A stretch of 64,000 bases of DNA from Clostridium sp. (GCA_022773025.1 JALEZF010000022.1:1-64000); one strand, 5' to 3'. Positions 19,606-28,297 are shown, counted from the stretch's first letter. The notes: a model not told the origin generated them from the sequence alone. Made by a program: numbers and translations.

Positions 19606-20889
19606 ATGAAAACATTAGAAACTAACAGATTGATACTGCGTAGATGGACAGAAGAAGATGCAGAGGATGTCTATGAATATGCAAAGAGTAGCAAGGTGGG
19701 TCCAATGGCAGGATGGAAACCTCATGAGAATTTGGAGGAGACTAAAGGCCTTCTGAAGATGTTTATAAAACAAGATGAAACTTGGGCTATAGTTTTAAAG
19801 GAAACTAACAAAGTTATTGGTTCTTTGGGAATGCACAAAGCTGAAGAGGATTATGAAAAGACTCTAGGTTATGTACTTGGGGAAGCATACTGGGGACAAG
19901 GACTTATGAAAGAAGCGGCTGTTGCAGCCATGAGATATATGTTTGATGAAGAGGGAATAAGACAAATTTCAGTGTATCATTTCCCTTTTAATAGTCAATC
20001 AAAAAGAGTTATTGAAAAAATAGGATTCCGTTATACTGGAATGAAAAAAGCATCAACAAAAATTTATGATGGTAGTGTGTATGATGATATATGTTATATG
20101 ATGACCAAGGAGGAGTTTTTCGATCGGTATGTAGGAGATGAAAATAGGTACAAAGAGCTTATTCATCAGTACCATAACATGATGAAAGGCTATATCCCAG
20201 AAGAAGAATGGATGGACTATGCCATAGATTCAGATCAGAACAAGGGGGTACCTGTTCCTGACATGGAGAAAGTCTATGAAGGAAAGACCCAAATCTTATT
20301 GAAAAAGGATTTTGAAAAAGTCATTCGTAATAATGATTTTCAAAGTGTAGTGGCAAATCGAAGAAGCCATAGAAAGTTTAGTAAAGATCCAATGACTGTG
20401 GATGAATTATCATATTTATTGTGGATTAGTCAGGGCTATGAAAATAATTTGCGTCTAAGAAATGCGCCAAGTGCTGGGGCAAGACATCCTTTTGAAACTT
20501 ATATATTTGTGAAAGATGTAGAGGGATTAGAAAAGGGACTCTACACATATTGTGTATCTAAGCATAGCCTTATTTTTTTAGAAGAAGTTCAGAATATTGA
20601 GGAGAAGCTTACAAGGGCAACTTATGGTCAGGAGTTTTTCGGAGCTGCGCCGGTATCAATTATGTGGAGTGTCATACCATATCGTACAGAATGGAGATAT
20701 TTAAATAAGGCAGCAAAATATGCTTTGCTTGATGCAGGTCATGTGTGTCAAAATTTATACTTAGGAGCTACAGCAATGGAATGCGGCGTATGTGCTATAG
20801 GATGCTATAATCAAGACATGTGTGACGAAATCCTAGGCATTGGCGATGAAGAGTTTACAGTTTATATGGCAGCTGTAGGGAGAGTTTAG
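19606..20889 (+). CDS. Acetyltransferase-nitroreductase fusion protein
   Basis: The protein has about 427 residues and two domains. Residues ~1-175 are a RimJ/RimL-type GNAT acetyltransferase (ETNRLILRRWTEEDAEDVYEY; GYVLGEAYWGQGLMKEA; NSQSKRVIEKIGF). Residues ~240-427 are a SagB-like flavin nitroreductase (VVANRRSHRKF; NAPSAGARHPFETYIF; KYALLDAGHVCQNLYLGATAMECGVCAIG). A ~65-residue linker joins them. ATG 19606 is preferred because AAGGGGG is 6 bases upstream; 19600 is possible. The substrate is unknown. No bacteriocin or thiazole-forming genes are nearby, so a SagB-type role in peptide modification is not supported. Confidence 0.8.
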   Translation: MKTLETNRLILRRWTEEDAEDVYEYAKSSKVGPMAGWKPHENLEETKGLLKMFIKQDETWAIVLKETNKVIGSLGMHKAEEDYEKTLGYVLGEAYWGQGLMKEAAVAAMRYMFDEEGIRQISVYHFPFNSQSKRVIEKIGFRYTGMKKASTKIYDGSVYDDICYMMTKEEFFDRYVGDENRYKELIHQYHNMMKGYIPEEEWMDYAIDSDQNKGVPVPDMEKVYEGKTQILLKKDFEKVIRNNDFQSVVANRRSHRKFSKDPMTVDELSYLLWISQGYENNLRLRNAPSAGARHPFETYIFVKDVEGLEKGLYTYCVSKHSLIFLEEVQNIEEKLTRATYGQEFFGAAPVSIMWSVIPYRTEWRYLNKAAKYALLDAGHVCQNLYLGATAMECGVCAIGCYNQDMCDEILGIGDEEFTVYMAAVGRV

Positions 20890-20924
20890 AATAGATACAA
20901 CTTTTATAATAAAGGGGATTTATC

Positions 20925-21821
20925 ATGAAGGGGATTGCTCAGGAGATTTCTAAAGAAGTAAGACATGAGTTAGGAGATATTATAATAGATAGATTGGAGC
21001 CCATTCGTTCTAAGGATGGAGTTCATGTATGTAGGGGCATCATAAATAATAAACATGCTGTTATAAAATATTTTGAGAAAGAAGAGTTTAGAAGAGAGAT
21101 TAATAATTATAAATTGCTAAATAAGCTAGGAATCAAAACTATTAATGTCTTTGGATATTGTGAATCCTGCATCATTTTGGAGGATATCAATTTTAGTGAT
21201 GTTTGGAGATTAGGGATTAGTAGCGATTTGGATAATGAGGAAGTAGCAATGAATTTAGCACATTGGTATTTTGATCTTCATGAAAAGGGAAAGTTTTACG
21301 AGAATCTTAAAGATATGTACAAAGAAAGTGACATGATTAGTGATGGTAATTTAAAATTACTAAGAGAAAAGATGCCAGAGGCTAGGGAAACATTTGATTT
21401 CTTACTTAATAATCTAGAAAGATTAAAAGAAGTCATAGAGTCAATAGAGAAAACAATAGTTTATAATGATTTCTATTGGACTAATATGATAGTTAGAAAA
21501 GATGAAAAAGAAGCTATGATTTTTGACTATAATTTTCTTGGGTCAGGCTATAGATTTAGTGATTTAAGAAATGTTACATCAAGTCTCAGTGAGAGAGCCT
21601 CAATAAAATTTTTAAAAGAATATAATAAGCTTTATATAGAAAAGTATGATGTTTCTAGAGAATGTGAAGAAGAATTAGAGGTGAAAATTGACAAGATAGT
21701 AAGCGGATTAATGACTTTGATTATGGCTTATGATAAAGACATATTTCCATCATGGGCAGAAGAAGAAAAAGAAAGCTTATTAAATGGACATGTACTAGAA
21801 ATTGCAAAGAATTTAGTATAG
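20925..21821 (+). CDS. Aminoglycoside/choline kinase-like phosphotransferase
   Basis: The 298-residue protein has the kinase-like fold of the APH family. The catalytic-loop segment IVYNDFYWTNMIV resembles HxDxxxxN, with Tyr in place of the usual His but the Asp and Asn kept. IFDYNFLGSGYRFSDLRN holds the metal-binding Asp. The N-terminal lobe has a plausible ATP Lys (NNKHAVIKYF). Substrate cannot be told from the sequence. It is likely co-transcribed with the fused acetyltransferase 35 bp upstream. Confidence 0.7.
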   Translation: MKGIAQEISKEVRHELGDIIIDRLEPIRSKDGVHVCRGIINNKHAVIKYFEKEEFRREINNYKLLNKLGIKTINVFGYCESCIILEDINFSDVWRLGISSDLDNEEVAMNLAHWYFDLHEKGKFYENLKDMYKESDMISDGNLKLLREKMPEARETFDFLLNNLERLKEVIESIEKTIVYNDFYWTNMIVRKDEKEAMIFDYNFLGSGYRFSDLRNVTSSLSERASIKFLKEYNKLYIEKYDVSRECEEELEVKIDKIVSGLMTLIMAYDKDIFPSWAEEEKESLLNGHVLEIAKNLV

Positions 21822-21882
21822 GTTTTAAAGTTTATACTTGAGATAATTAAATAAGAATTAACTTAAAAGGGGGACAATAAAT

Positions 21883-22170
21883 ATGACTAAGGAATTAGAA
21901 TTTAGAAGTGCAGAGGAGAAAGATGTGTCCATAATCCTACTAGAAGATTTAGTTATTTTACCAGAATACCGCGGACGTGGATATGGAAAGGCTATGTTAA
22001 AGAGGCTTGCACAGATTACGGTAGAAAGAGGCTGTGGAAGGCTTGAGTGGACCTGCCTTGATTGGAATAAACCTAGTATAGATTTCTATCTATCACTAGG
22101 GGCTGTACCTATGAGTGATTGGACTGTATATAGATTTGCAGGGGAAACCCTTAAGCGAATGGGGGAGTAG
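21883..22170 (+). pseudogene. Internally deleted GNAT acetyltransferase
   Basis: The frame encodes only 95 residues. The N-terminal beta strand (EFRSAEEKDVSIIL) joins directly to LEDLVILPEYRGRGYGKAMLKRL, the acetyl-CoA-binding motif A, and runs to a normal C-terminus (WNKPSIDFYLSLGAVPMSDWTVYR). Homologs of this family are about 160 residues, so roughly 65 residues, including the strands before motif A, are missing by an in-frame deletion. The ribosome-binding site AAAGGGGG remains. It could be a decaying gene or a minimal product; activity is doubtful. Confidence 0.65.
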
Positions 22171-22199
22171 AATTATAAGTGAATTAAGGAGGTGATGAT

Positions 22200-22676
22200 A
22201 TGAAAACTGCAATAATTTATTACTCCTTAGAGGGAAACACGGATTTTATAGCAAAGAAAATTGCAGCTAAAACTAAAGGAGATTTAATTGAACTTGTGCC
22301 AGAAAAAGCTTATCCTACGGGAAAGGTAAGTAAGTTTTTCTGGGGAGGAAAGAGTGTAGTATTTGGGGAAAAGCCTAAACTTAAAAATGCACCAATAGAT
22401 ATTGCAGGTTACGATAGAATATTTATTGGAACTCCTATATGGGCAGGAAAGTTTGCTCCACCTATAAAGACTTTTTTAGATACCTACAAGATTAGTGGAA
22501 AAGATGTTGTGATTTTTGCCTGCCATGGTGGTGGTGGGGCAGATAAGTGCTTCAATAAGATGAAAAATATACTAAAAGGTAATAACGTAGTGGGAACTTA
22601 TGATTTTTTAGATCCATTCTTCCATAGTAGTACAGAGGATTGGAATTCAAAAATAGAGGAAATGCTTAAAAAGTAA
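22200..22676 (+). CDS. Flavodoxin family protein
   Basis: The 158-residue protein has the FMN phosphate-binding loop (YYSLEGNTDFIAKKIA) at the N-terminus, then IFIGTPIWAGKFAPPIKTFL and VVIFACHGGGGADKCF, which match the flavin-ring loops of flavodoxins. It probably carries one or two electrons in the cytosol. AAGGAGGTGATGAT precedes the ATG. It lies last in a row of four same-strand accessory genes before a terminator-like hairpin. Confidence 0.88.
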   Translation: MKTAIIYYSLEGNTDFIAKKIAAKTKGDLIELVPEKAYPTGKVSKFFWGGKSVVFGEKPKLKNAPIDIAGYDRIFIGTPIWAGKFAPPIKTFLDTYKISGKDVVIFACHGGGGADKCFNKMKNILKGNNVVGTYDFLDPFFHSSTEDWNSKIEEMLKK

Positions 22677-22711
22677 ATATATAAATAAATTTATATTTAA
22701 AAATTAATGAT

Positions 22712-22763
22712 AACAGGTAGGAATGCAACTTAAAATATAAAAAGTGCACCTTGCCTGTTTTTA
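22712..22763 (+). terminator. Probable terminator after the flavodoxin gene
   Basis: AACAGGTAGGAATGCAACTT and AAGTGCACCTTGCCTGTT pair imperfectly around an AT-rich loop, followed by TTTTAT. The stem has mismatches, so confidence is moderate. Confidence 0.55.
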
Positions 22764-22765
22764 TA

Positions 22766-22794
22766 TTGTGAAAAATTTATGGGGTATATATAAT
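22766..22794 (+). promoter_or_regulatory. Promoter of the LytTR-DUF3021-ABC operon
   Basis: TTGTGA and TATAAT are separated by exactly 17 bases, with the predicted start about 20 bases before the regulator gene. The short leader begins right at the ribosome-binding site. Confidence 0.7.
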
Positions 22795-22819
22795 AAAGCC
22801 AAAGGGAAAGGGGATGTCC

Positions 22820-23275
22820 ATGAAAATAGTTTGTGATCATATAGAAAATGGGGAAGATGAAATTATTATAAAATATAAAACTATGACGGAGGAAATAGAA
22901 AATATTTTAAAATACCTTAAAAATGATTCGAACCATATAATCGGAGAATCTAGGGGGAAGAAGTATGTGCTAAAGCCTAGTGTCATATACTATTTTGAAA
23001 GTGTAGACAACTCTATTTTTGCTTATACAAAAGATGGAGTTTACGAGGTAAATAGTACATTAAACGATGTAGAAAGCAAATTTTCTCACTTAGGATTTTT
23101 CAGGTGCAACAAATCATTTGTTCTCAATATAAACAAGATATTGTCACTGAAAAGCGAAATAGGGAGCAGGATTAATGCAGAGCTCATAAATGGCGAGCAT
23201 ATCATTGTTTCTAGACGTTATTCTAAAAGCTTAAGAGAAATTTTAAGGGAGGGAAGAAATGATGGAGAGTATTAA
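22820..23275 (+). CDS. LytTR-domain transcriptional regulator
   Basis: The protein has about 151 residues. The C-terminal ~95 residues form a LytTR DNA-binding domain (KYVLKPSVIYYFESVDNSIFAYTKDGVYEVN; FFRCNKSFVLNINKILSLKSEI; HIIVSRRYSKSLREIL). There is no receiver domain; the N-terminal ~50 residues are short and charged. ATG 22820 has AAAGGGG at the right distance; 22814 is an alternative. The next gene overlaps it by 17 bp and encodes a membrane protein. LytTR regulators paired with a membrane partner often form autoregulatory inhibitor systems; that is the likely mode here. Confidence 0.88.
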   Translation: MKIVCDHIENGEDEIIIKYKTMTEEIENILKYLKNDSNHIIGESRGKKYVLKPSVIYYFESVDNSIFAYTKDGVYEVNSTLNDVESKFSHLGFFRCNKSFVLNINKILSLKSEIGSRINAELINGEHIIVSRRYSKSLREILREGRNDGEY

Positions 23276-23726
23276 AAAGTATATAAAAACAGAAGCAGAT
23301 GTGGAGCTACTTTCCTGCGTGCATGGCATGTCGCTGGTATTTATGTATGGATTTTTCTTATGGCTATGGGGTATAGATTCGGTTTCATTTATGACGATAC
23401 TTCAGATGTTTTTGCTTGGATACGCTATCTCATGGTTTCAAAAAGCTCTATTTCTAAAGGATAAGGTCTACAAGAAGAGAGAGTATAGGCTAAGAACAGT
23501 CCTATGGGTCATAGGACCCATAATTATGATGTTAATATGCCAGTATATCTTTAATTGGTTTATAGACACTCCTTATTACGTAGGGTGGATTTACGATGTA
23601 GTGATGATTAGTTATTTCATTATGCTAAGGTTCTTCATACAGATATTTTATAACAGCGATACTTTTGAATTAAATAAGATGCTATCAAATTACAAGGATA
23701 ATAAAGGAGATGAAATAGGTGAGTAA
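23259..23726 (+). CDS. DUF3021 family membrane protein
   Basis: The 155-residue protein has four hydrophobic segments (about residues 18-40, 44-62, 78-104 and 107-130), matching the DUF3021 proteins that sit next to LytTR regulators. Its start overlaps the LytTR gene, and the ABC ATPase start overlaps its end, so all are tightly co-translated. By analogy with other LytTR pairs it may hold the regulator inactive at the membrane; this is inference. Confidence 0.8.
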   Translation: MMESIKKYIKTEADVELLSCVHGMSLVFMYGFFLWLWGIDSVSFMTILQMFLLGYAISWFQKALFLKDKVYKKREYRLRTVLWVIGPIIMMLICQYIFNWFIDTPYYVGWIYDVVMISYFIMLRFFIQIFYNSDTFELNKMLSNYKDNKGDEIGE

Positions 23727-24612
23727 TGTTATTGAAGTAAATAATCTTACTAAGAATTATGGAAAGGCACGAGGAGTCATAGAATTAAATTTAAATGTAG
23801 AGGAAAATGATTTTTTTGGATTTATAGGACCTAATGGTGCTGGAAAAAGTACAACTATACGTACGCTTTTAGGATTAATCAAACCCACATCTGGGGTGGC
23901 AAAGGTTTTTGATATGGATTCCTTAAAGTTGAGAGATAGAATCTTAAAAGAAGTAGGATATATGCCGTCAGAGGCTATGTTCTACAATGGGATGAAAGTA
24001 GAAGATATAATAAACTTTTCCTCAAAGCTTAGAAATAAAGATTGCACTAAAGAAGCAAAAATATTGTGTGATAGGTTTCAGCTAGATAGAAAGAAAAAGG
24101 TAGAGGAGCTCTCATTAGGAAATAGAAAAAAGGTATCTATAGTATGTGCTCTTCAGCATAAACCTAAGCTTTACATTTTAGATGAGCCAACTAGCGGACT
24201 TGATCCTCTTATGCAGAAGGAGTTCTTTTCTCTTCTTAAAGAAAGACAAAAAGAAGGATCTACCATATTTCTTTCCTCACACATATTGTCAGAAGTTCAG
24301 CATTACTGTACTAAGGCAGCTATAATAAGAGAAGGAAAAATAGTTGCGCAGGATTCTGTAGAATCATTTATGGGAAAGGCTACGAAACAAGTAAATCTTC
24401 ATGGGATCTCAACACTTCCAAATCTTCAAGGACTAAAAAATGTAGAAATATCAGGAGATTCTGTAAGCTTTATATATGATGGAGAGATAAATAAGCTTAT
24501 ATCAGCATTGAATGGACTGAACATAAATGATATGACTATAACGGAGCCAGACCTAGAGACAATCTTTATGGATATATACAAAACTGGAGGTGATACAAAT
24601 GACAATATTTAG
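23719..24612 (+). CDS. ABC transporter ATP-binding protein
   Basis: The 297-residue ATPase starts at GTG. Walker A GPNGAGKS is at residues 37-44; the signature region reads LSLGNRKKV in place of LSGGQ; Walker B is LYILDEPTSGLDP and the H-loop is FLSSHILSEV. The C-terminal ~75 residues match the extension seen in drug/antibiotic export ATPases. It partners with the permease directly downstream. The substrate is not known; export of a peptide or toxic compound is likely from the family. Confidence 0.9.
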   Translation: MSNVIEVNNLTKNYGKARGVIELNLNVEENDFFGFIGPNGAGKSTTIRTLLGLIKPTSGVAKVFDMDSLKLRDRILKEVGYMPSEAMFYNGMKVEDIINFSSKLRNKDCTKEAKILCDRFQLDRKKKVEELSLGNRKKVSIVCALQHKPKLYILDEPTSGLDPLMQKEFFSLLKERQKEGSTIFLSSHILSEVQHYCTKAAIIREGKIVAQDSVESFMGKATKQVNLHGISTLPNLQGLKNVEISGDSVSFIYDGEINKLISALNGLNINDMTITEPDLETIFMDIYKTGGDTNDNI

Positions 24613-25387
24613 CCATGAGATGAAACAAAATAAGAACATGCTTATAATATGGAGCCTTAGCGTAGGATTATTGATATTTGTATGTATGATGCTATATCCC
24701 CAAATGCAGGGACAGATGGAGGATATAAACAAGGTTTATAGCTCTATGGGAAGTTTTTCAGAAGCTTTTGGGATGGACAGGCTTAACTTTGGAACTGTAA
24801 TGGGATTCTACGGAATTGAAGGTGGAAATATACTAGGTATAGGCGGAGCGTTTTTTGCAGCAATGACTGGCATAGGAATGCTATCAAAAGAGGAAAATGC
24901 ACATACTGCTGAGTTTTTGCTAACTCATGGAGTAAGTCGTAAAAGGATTGTAGCAGAAAAACTTTTGGCAGTACTCACTATAATAGTGATTTTTAATGCT
25001 GTATGTATAGGACTTTCTATGGTTTCTTTTAAAATCATTGGCGAAGATATAGCTATGAAAGAATTTTTTCTTTTCCATTTAGCCCAATTTATAATGCAAT
25101 GTGAACTTGCTTTTATCTGTTATGGAATATCAGCATTTATAAAAAGAGGCGGTATTGGAATAGGAATAGGCATAGCATCTATGGGGTATTTTTTCAATAT
25201 AATATTGAATATAAGCGATAAAGCAAAGTGGCTGAAATATGTTACTCCATTTGCATATTCTGATGCAGCGGATATATTATCTAAGGCCGAAATCAAAGGA
25301 GATTTAATTGCAGTTGGAGTATTTTATGCCATAATAGGGGTAGCTGTAGCATTTTGGAGATATTGTAGGAAAGATGTAGTAAGTTAG
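24599..25387 (+). CDS. ABC-2 type transporter permease
   Basis: The protein has 262 residues from ATG 24599, which has GGAGGTG 9-10 bases upstream; a GTG at 24590 is in frame but inside the site. It has about six hydrophobic segments, including IWSLSVGLLIFVCMMLYP near the N-terminus and the segment ENAHTAEFLLTHGVSRKRIVAEKLLA typical of the ABC-2 family. It overlaps the ATPase gene by 14 bp. The pair forms an exporter probably controlled by the upstream LytTR protein. Confidence 0.88.
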   Translation: MTIFSHEMKQNKNMLIIWSLSVGLLIFVCMMLYPQMQGQMEDINKVYSSMGSFSEAFGMDRLNFGTVMGFYGIEGGNILGIGGAFFAAMTGIGMLSKEENAHTAEFLLTHGVSRKRIVAEKLLAVLTIIVIFNAVCIGLSMVSFKIIGEDIAMKEFFLFHLAQFIMQCELAFICYGISAFIKRGGIGIGIGIASMGYFFNIILNISDKAKWLKYVTPFAYSDAADILSKAEIKGDLIAVGVFYAIIGVAVAFWRYCRKDVVS

Positions 25388-25420
25388 AATTTGTATAGTA
25401 AAATAAGATAAGACATTTTT

Positions 25421-25457
25421 AGACGGGGAACTTTGAGTTTCTCGTTTATTTTTTTAG
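25421..25457 (+). terminator. Terminator after the ABC exporter operon
   Basis: GACGGGGAACT and AGTTTCTCGTT pair with mismatches around a short loop, followed by TATTTTTTTA. The rest of the ~338-base gap before the next gene is AT-rich, with one 16-bp palindrome and a promoter-like region near its end. Confidence 0.7.
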
Positions 25458-25656
25458 AAAATTAGAATAGGGATAATTATAAAGTTTTATGAATTTTATG
25501 TTACAAAAGCTTAAGACAAAATAGAAAATATATTTACAAAAACTAAATAAAAAGTTATATTTGTAGGCAAAATAAACATATATGTAGTAGATATTAGTAC
25601 ATATGACTTTTTTATCGTGAGTTATATTAAGTTTAGGTTAAAAAATAAGAAAAAAG

Positions 25657-25672
25657 CTTAACATATGTTAAG
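25657..25672. promoter_or_regulatory. Palindrome in the promoter region of the Na/Pi symporter gene
   Basis: CTTAACATATGTTAAG is a perfect 16-bp palindrome. Its TTAACA half lies 17 bases before TAATAT (25681-25686), so it may overlap a -35 element. TTAACA also resembles the PhoP half-site of Bacillus, although those sites are direct repeats. Possible repressor or Pho-type site; inference only. Confidence 0.4.
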
Positions 25673-25725
25673 AAATAATATAATATGTTTGTGGATAATG
25701 AAAAAATATTATGGAGGAAGATATT

Positions 25726-27339
25726 TTGGATAATTTGGATATGATAATCGGATTAATAGGAGGATTAGGTTTATTCCTTTATGGAATGAAGTTAATGGGA
25801 GAGGGACTGGAAAATGCCGCTGGTGACAGTTTAAAGTCTATTCTAGAAAAGGTAACTTCAAATCCAATAATGGCTGTGTTAATTGGAGCTGTAGTAACGG
25901 CTGTTATACAAAGTAGTAGTGCTACCACTGTTATGGTAGTAGGTTTTGTTAATGCTGGACTTATGAATTTATATCAAGCTGCCGGAATTATAATGGGAGC
26001 AAATATTGGTACTACGATAACAGCACAATTAATTTCTTTTAAATTAGATGGAATAGCGCCTATTTTTGTAGCTTTAGGAGTTGCAATAGTTATGTTCTCC
26101 AAAGCTAAAAAGCGTAAAGAGATTGGAAACATAATACTTGGATTCGGTATACTTTTCATGGGTATGGGAATAATGTCAGACGCTATGAAACCAATCGCTT
26201 CATCACCTTTATTTAAAGAGTTTATCATAGCTATCGGAAACAATTGGGCCCTTGGTCTTTTAGCAGGTCTAGCTATGACTGCCGTATTACAAAGCTCGTC
26301 TGCAACTACTGGTATAATAGTAGCATTAGCTACTACAGGATCTATAACTATGAAGGTAGCACTTCCAGTTATCTTTGGATGTAATATAGGAACTTGTGTA
26401 ACGGCTTTACTATCAAGTATAGGAACAAACAAAACAGCTAGAAAAGCTGCACTTATTCATCTTATATTTAATATAACAGGAACACTTATCTTTATACCTC
26501 TTATGGGAATATTGATAACAATAGTAGAAACTATAAGTCCTGGAGATGTTAAGAGACAAATAGCAAATGCCCACACTATTTTTAACATAACAAATACAAT
26601 AATAATGATACCACTTATAAAAATATTAATTGATATAGTTAACAAGCTTCTTCCAGGTGAAGATGAAGTGGAGAAGATAGGAGCTACATATATAGATGAC
26701 AGATTCTTAGAAACTCCTGTAATAGCTAGTGGTCAGGTTATAAAAGAAACTATAAGAATGGCAAATAAGGCAAAAGAAAACCTTGAAATTTCAGTAACTG
26801 CTTTTATGACTAATGATGATGAGCTTATAACGAAAGTCTATGAGAATGAGCAGATCATCAATACTTTAGAGAACGAAATAACAAATTACTTGGTGAAGCT
26901 TGCAAAGACAGATTTATCTGATAAAGAAAAGGGAATAGTGGCATCTTCCTTTCATATTATAAATGACATAGAAAGAGTGGGAGACCATGCTAAAAATATA
27001 GCAGAACTTAGCTCGGAGAAGATTTCAAAGAGATTTTCTTACAGCGAAGATGCACAGCAAGAATTAACTGATATGTACAACTATACTTTAGATTCCTTAA
27101 CTGCTGCTATAGAAAGCTATGAGTCATCAAACATCAAAAAAGCTGAAACTGTTAGAAAGCTTGAAGAAAGAATAGATATATTAGAAAAAGAATTAAGATC
27201 TCACCATATCAAGAGATTAAATGATGGTCAATGTAATGCTATATCAGGAGCTGTATTCCTAGATCTTATAAGTAATTTTGAAAGAATAGGAGACCATGCT
27301 ACTAATATTGCAGAAAGTGTATTGAATAACGCTGTATAG
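25726..27339 (+). CDS. Na+/phosphate symporter family protein with PhoU-like tail
   Basis: The protein has about 537 residues. Residues ~1-310 form a polytopic Na/Pi-cotransporter domain with two inverted repeat motifs, VIQSSSATTVMVVGF and VLQSSSATTGIIVAL. Residues ~340-535 are PhoU-like helices, with IINDIERVGDHAKNIAEL and LISNFERIGDHATNIAES as the paired signatures. TTG 25726 is favoured because GGAGGAAGA lies 8 bases upstream; ATG 25711 overlaps that site. It probably imports phosphate with Na+, with the tail controlling activity. It is a single-gene unit with its own terminator. Confidence 0.88.
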   Translation: MDNLDMIIGLIGGLGLFLYGMKLMGEGLENAAGDSLKSILEKVTSNPIMAVLIGAVVTAVIQSSSATTVMVVGFVNAGLMNLYQAAGIIMGANIGTTITAQLISFKLDGIAPIFVALGVAIVMFSKAKKRKEIGNIILGFGILFMGMGIMSDAMKPIASSPLFKEFIIAIGNNWALGLLAGLAMTAVLQSSSATTGIIVALATTGSITMKVALPVIFGCNIGTCVTALLSSIGTNKTARKAALIHLIFNITGTLIFIPLMGILITIVETISPGDVKRQIANAHTIFNITNTIIMIPLIKILIDIVNKLLPGEDEVEKIGATYIDDRFLETPVIASGQVIKETIRMANKAKENLEISVTAFMTNDDELITKVYENEQIINTLENEITNYLVKLAKTDLSDKEKGIVASSFHIINDIERVGDHAKNIAELSSEKISKRFSYSEDAQQELTDMYNYTLDSLTAAIESYESSNIKKAETVRKLEERIDILEKELRSHHIKRLNDGQCNAISGAVFLDLISNFERIGDHATNIAESVLNNAV

Positions 27340-27351
27340 TTTTATACTTTT

Positions 27352-27394
27352 AGGAGTATCAGTTATTAAACTGATACTCCTTATATTTTTTGAA
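27352..27394 (+). terminator. Terminator after the Na/Pi symporter gene
   Basis: AGGAGTATCAGTT and AACTGATACTCCT form a perfect 13-bp stem with a short loop, followed by TATATTTTTT. Confidence 0.88.
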
Positions 27395-27446
27395 GAGGTG
27401 GATAAACTACTTTCATGAGTTTAAAAGTAGTTAAGGAGGACAAAAT

Positions 27447-28139
27447 ATGAAGATACACTTCTGCAAAAAGAATCTTTTAATAATACTAATGGCGCTTATG
27501 GTGATTTTTCCTATAAATATGATTTCGGCAAAAGCTGACGAAAACCAAAAGTGCATATTGATAGACCCAGGACATGGAGGAAAAGATGGTGGAGCTAAGT
27601 CTAAAAATGGAACAAATGAAAAAGATATTAATTTGTCTATAAGCAAGAGATTAAAAGAGCTTTTAGAAAAGGATGGATACAAGGTATATCTTACGAGAGA
27701 AGATGACGTAAATCTTAAAAGTGAAAAGATTAAAACAAGCAAATTTAAAGTATCTGACCTCACTAGAAGATGTGAATTAAAAGAAGAGACAAAATGTGAT
27801 ATGTTTATCAGTATTCATTTAAATATGTATACCGATGCAAAGCCTAAGGGTGCGCAAGTATGGTACTCTACATATGAAAAAAGTAAAACCTTAGCAGAAA
27901 TCCTTCAAGATAGCTTTAAAGAAAACTTAGATAATAGTAACAAAAGACTTCCTAAAGCTGCAGGAGAGCAATACAAGATTCTTCGTGACAAATATCAAGG
28001 TCCGGCAGTAATCGTTGAATGTGGATTTTTATCTAATCCTCAAGAGGAGCAGCTGCTTAAAGATGATGGATATCAACAAAAAATTGCAGAAAGCTTAGCT
28101 AAAGGTGTTAAGAAATACTATGAATTAGAAAATAAATAG
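27447..28139 (+). CDS. Secreted N-acetylmuramoyl-L-alanine amidase (CwlD-like)
   Basis: The 230-residue protein has an N-terminal signal peptide (KKNLLIILMALMVIFPINMISAKA, about residues 7-31) and an Amidase_3 domain. Zinc and catalytic motifs are visible: LIDPGHGGKDGGA (His), NEKDINL (Glu), MFISIHLN (His) and VIVECGFLSNPQEEQLL (catalytic Glu). It cleaves the amide between MurNAc and L-Ala. Length and architecture resemble CwlD, which makes spore-cortex muramic lactam, but other short amidases are possible. AAGGAGG precedes the ATG. Confidence 0.88.
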   Translation: MKIHFCKKNLLIILMALMVIFPINMISAKADENQKCILIDPGHGGKDGGAKSKNGTNEKDINLSISKRLKELLEKDGYKVYLTREDDVNLKSEKIKTSKFKVSDLTRRCELKEETKCDMFISIHLNMYTDAKPKGAQVWYSTYEKSKTLAEILQDSFKENLDNSNKRLPKAAGEQYKILRDKYQGPAVIVECGFLSNPQEEQLLKDDGYQQKIAESLAKGVKKYYELENK

Positions 28140-28229
28140 ATTTCCTAGGAAATAATGAAGAAAGTTTGGAAAATAATAACTTTGGGTTTAAGATGAATAT
28201 ACAATAAAAGATAAGTAAAGATAAAATTA

Positions 28230-28265
28230 AAATGACTATGACATAAATTGTCATAGTCATTTTGT
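28230..28265. terminator. Bidirectional terminator between amidase and gltS genes
   Basis: AAATGACTATGACA and TGTCATAGTCATTT-like arms form a 13-14 bp stem around a TAAAT loop, with T-runs on both strands. It lies between convergent genes and can serve both. Confidence 0.82.
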
Positions 28266-28297
28266 GGATTTAAAAATGGTGGTAATATTAATGTAAT

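Noticed and set aside
22680..22813. LytTR-type direct repeats upstream of the LytTR regulator
   Set aside because: I could not find two matching repeats with the usual spacing; only the promoter and a terminator-like hairpin are convincing.
25974..26432. A 152-codon minus-strand frame opposite the Na/Pi symporter gene
   Set aside because: It is the shadow of the symporter coding sequence, with Pro/Ile/Ala composition typical of reversed membrane-protein codons.
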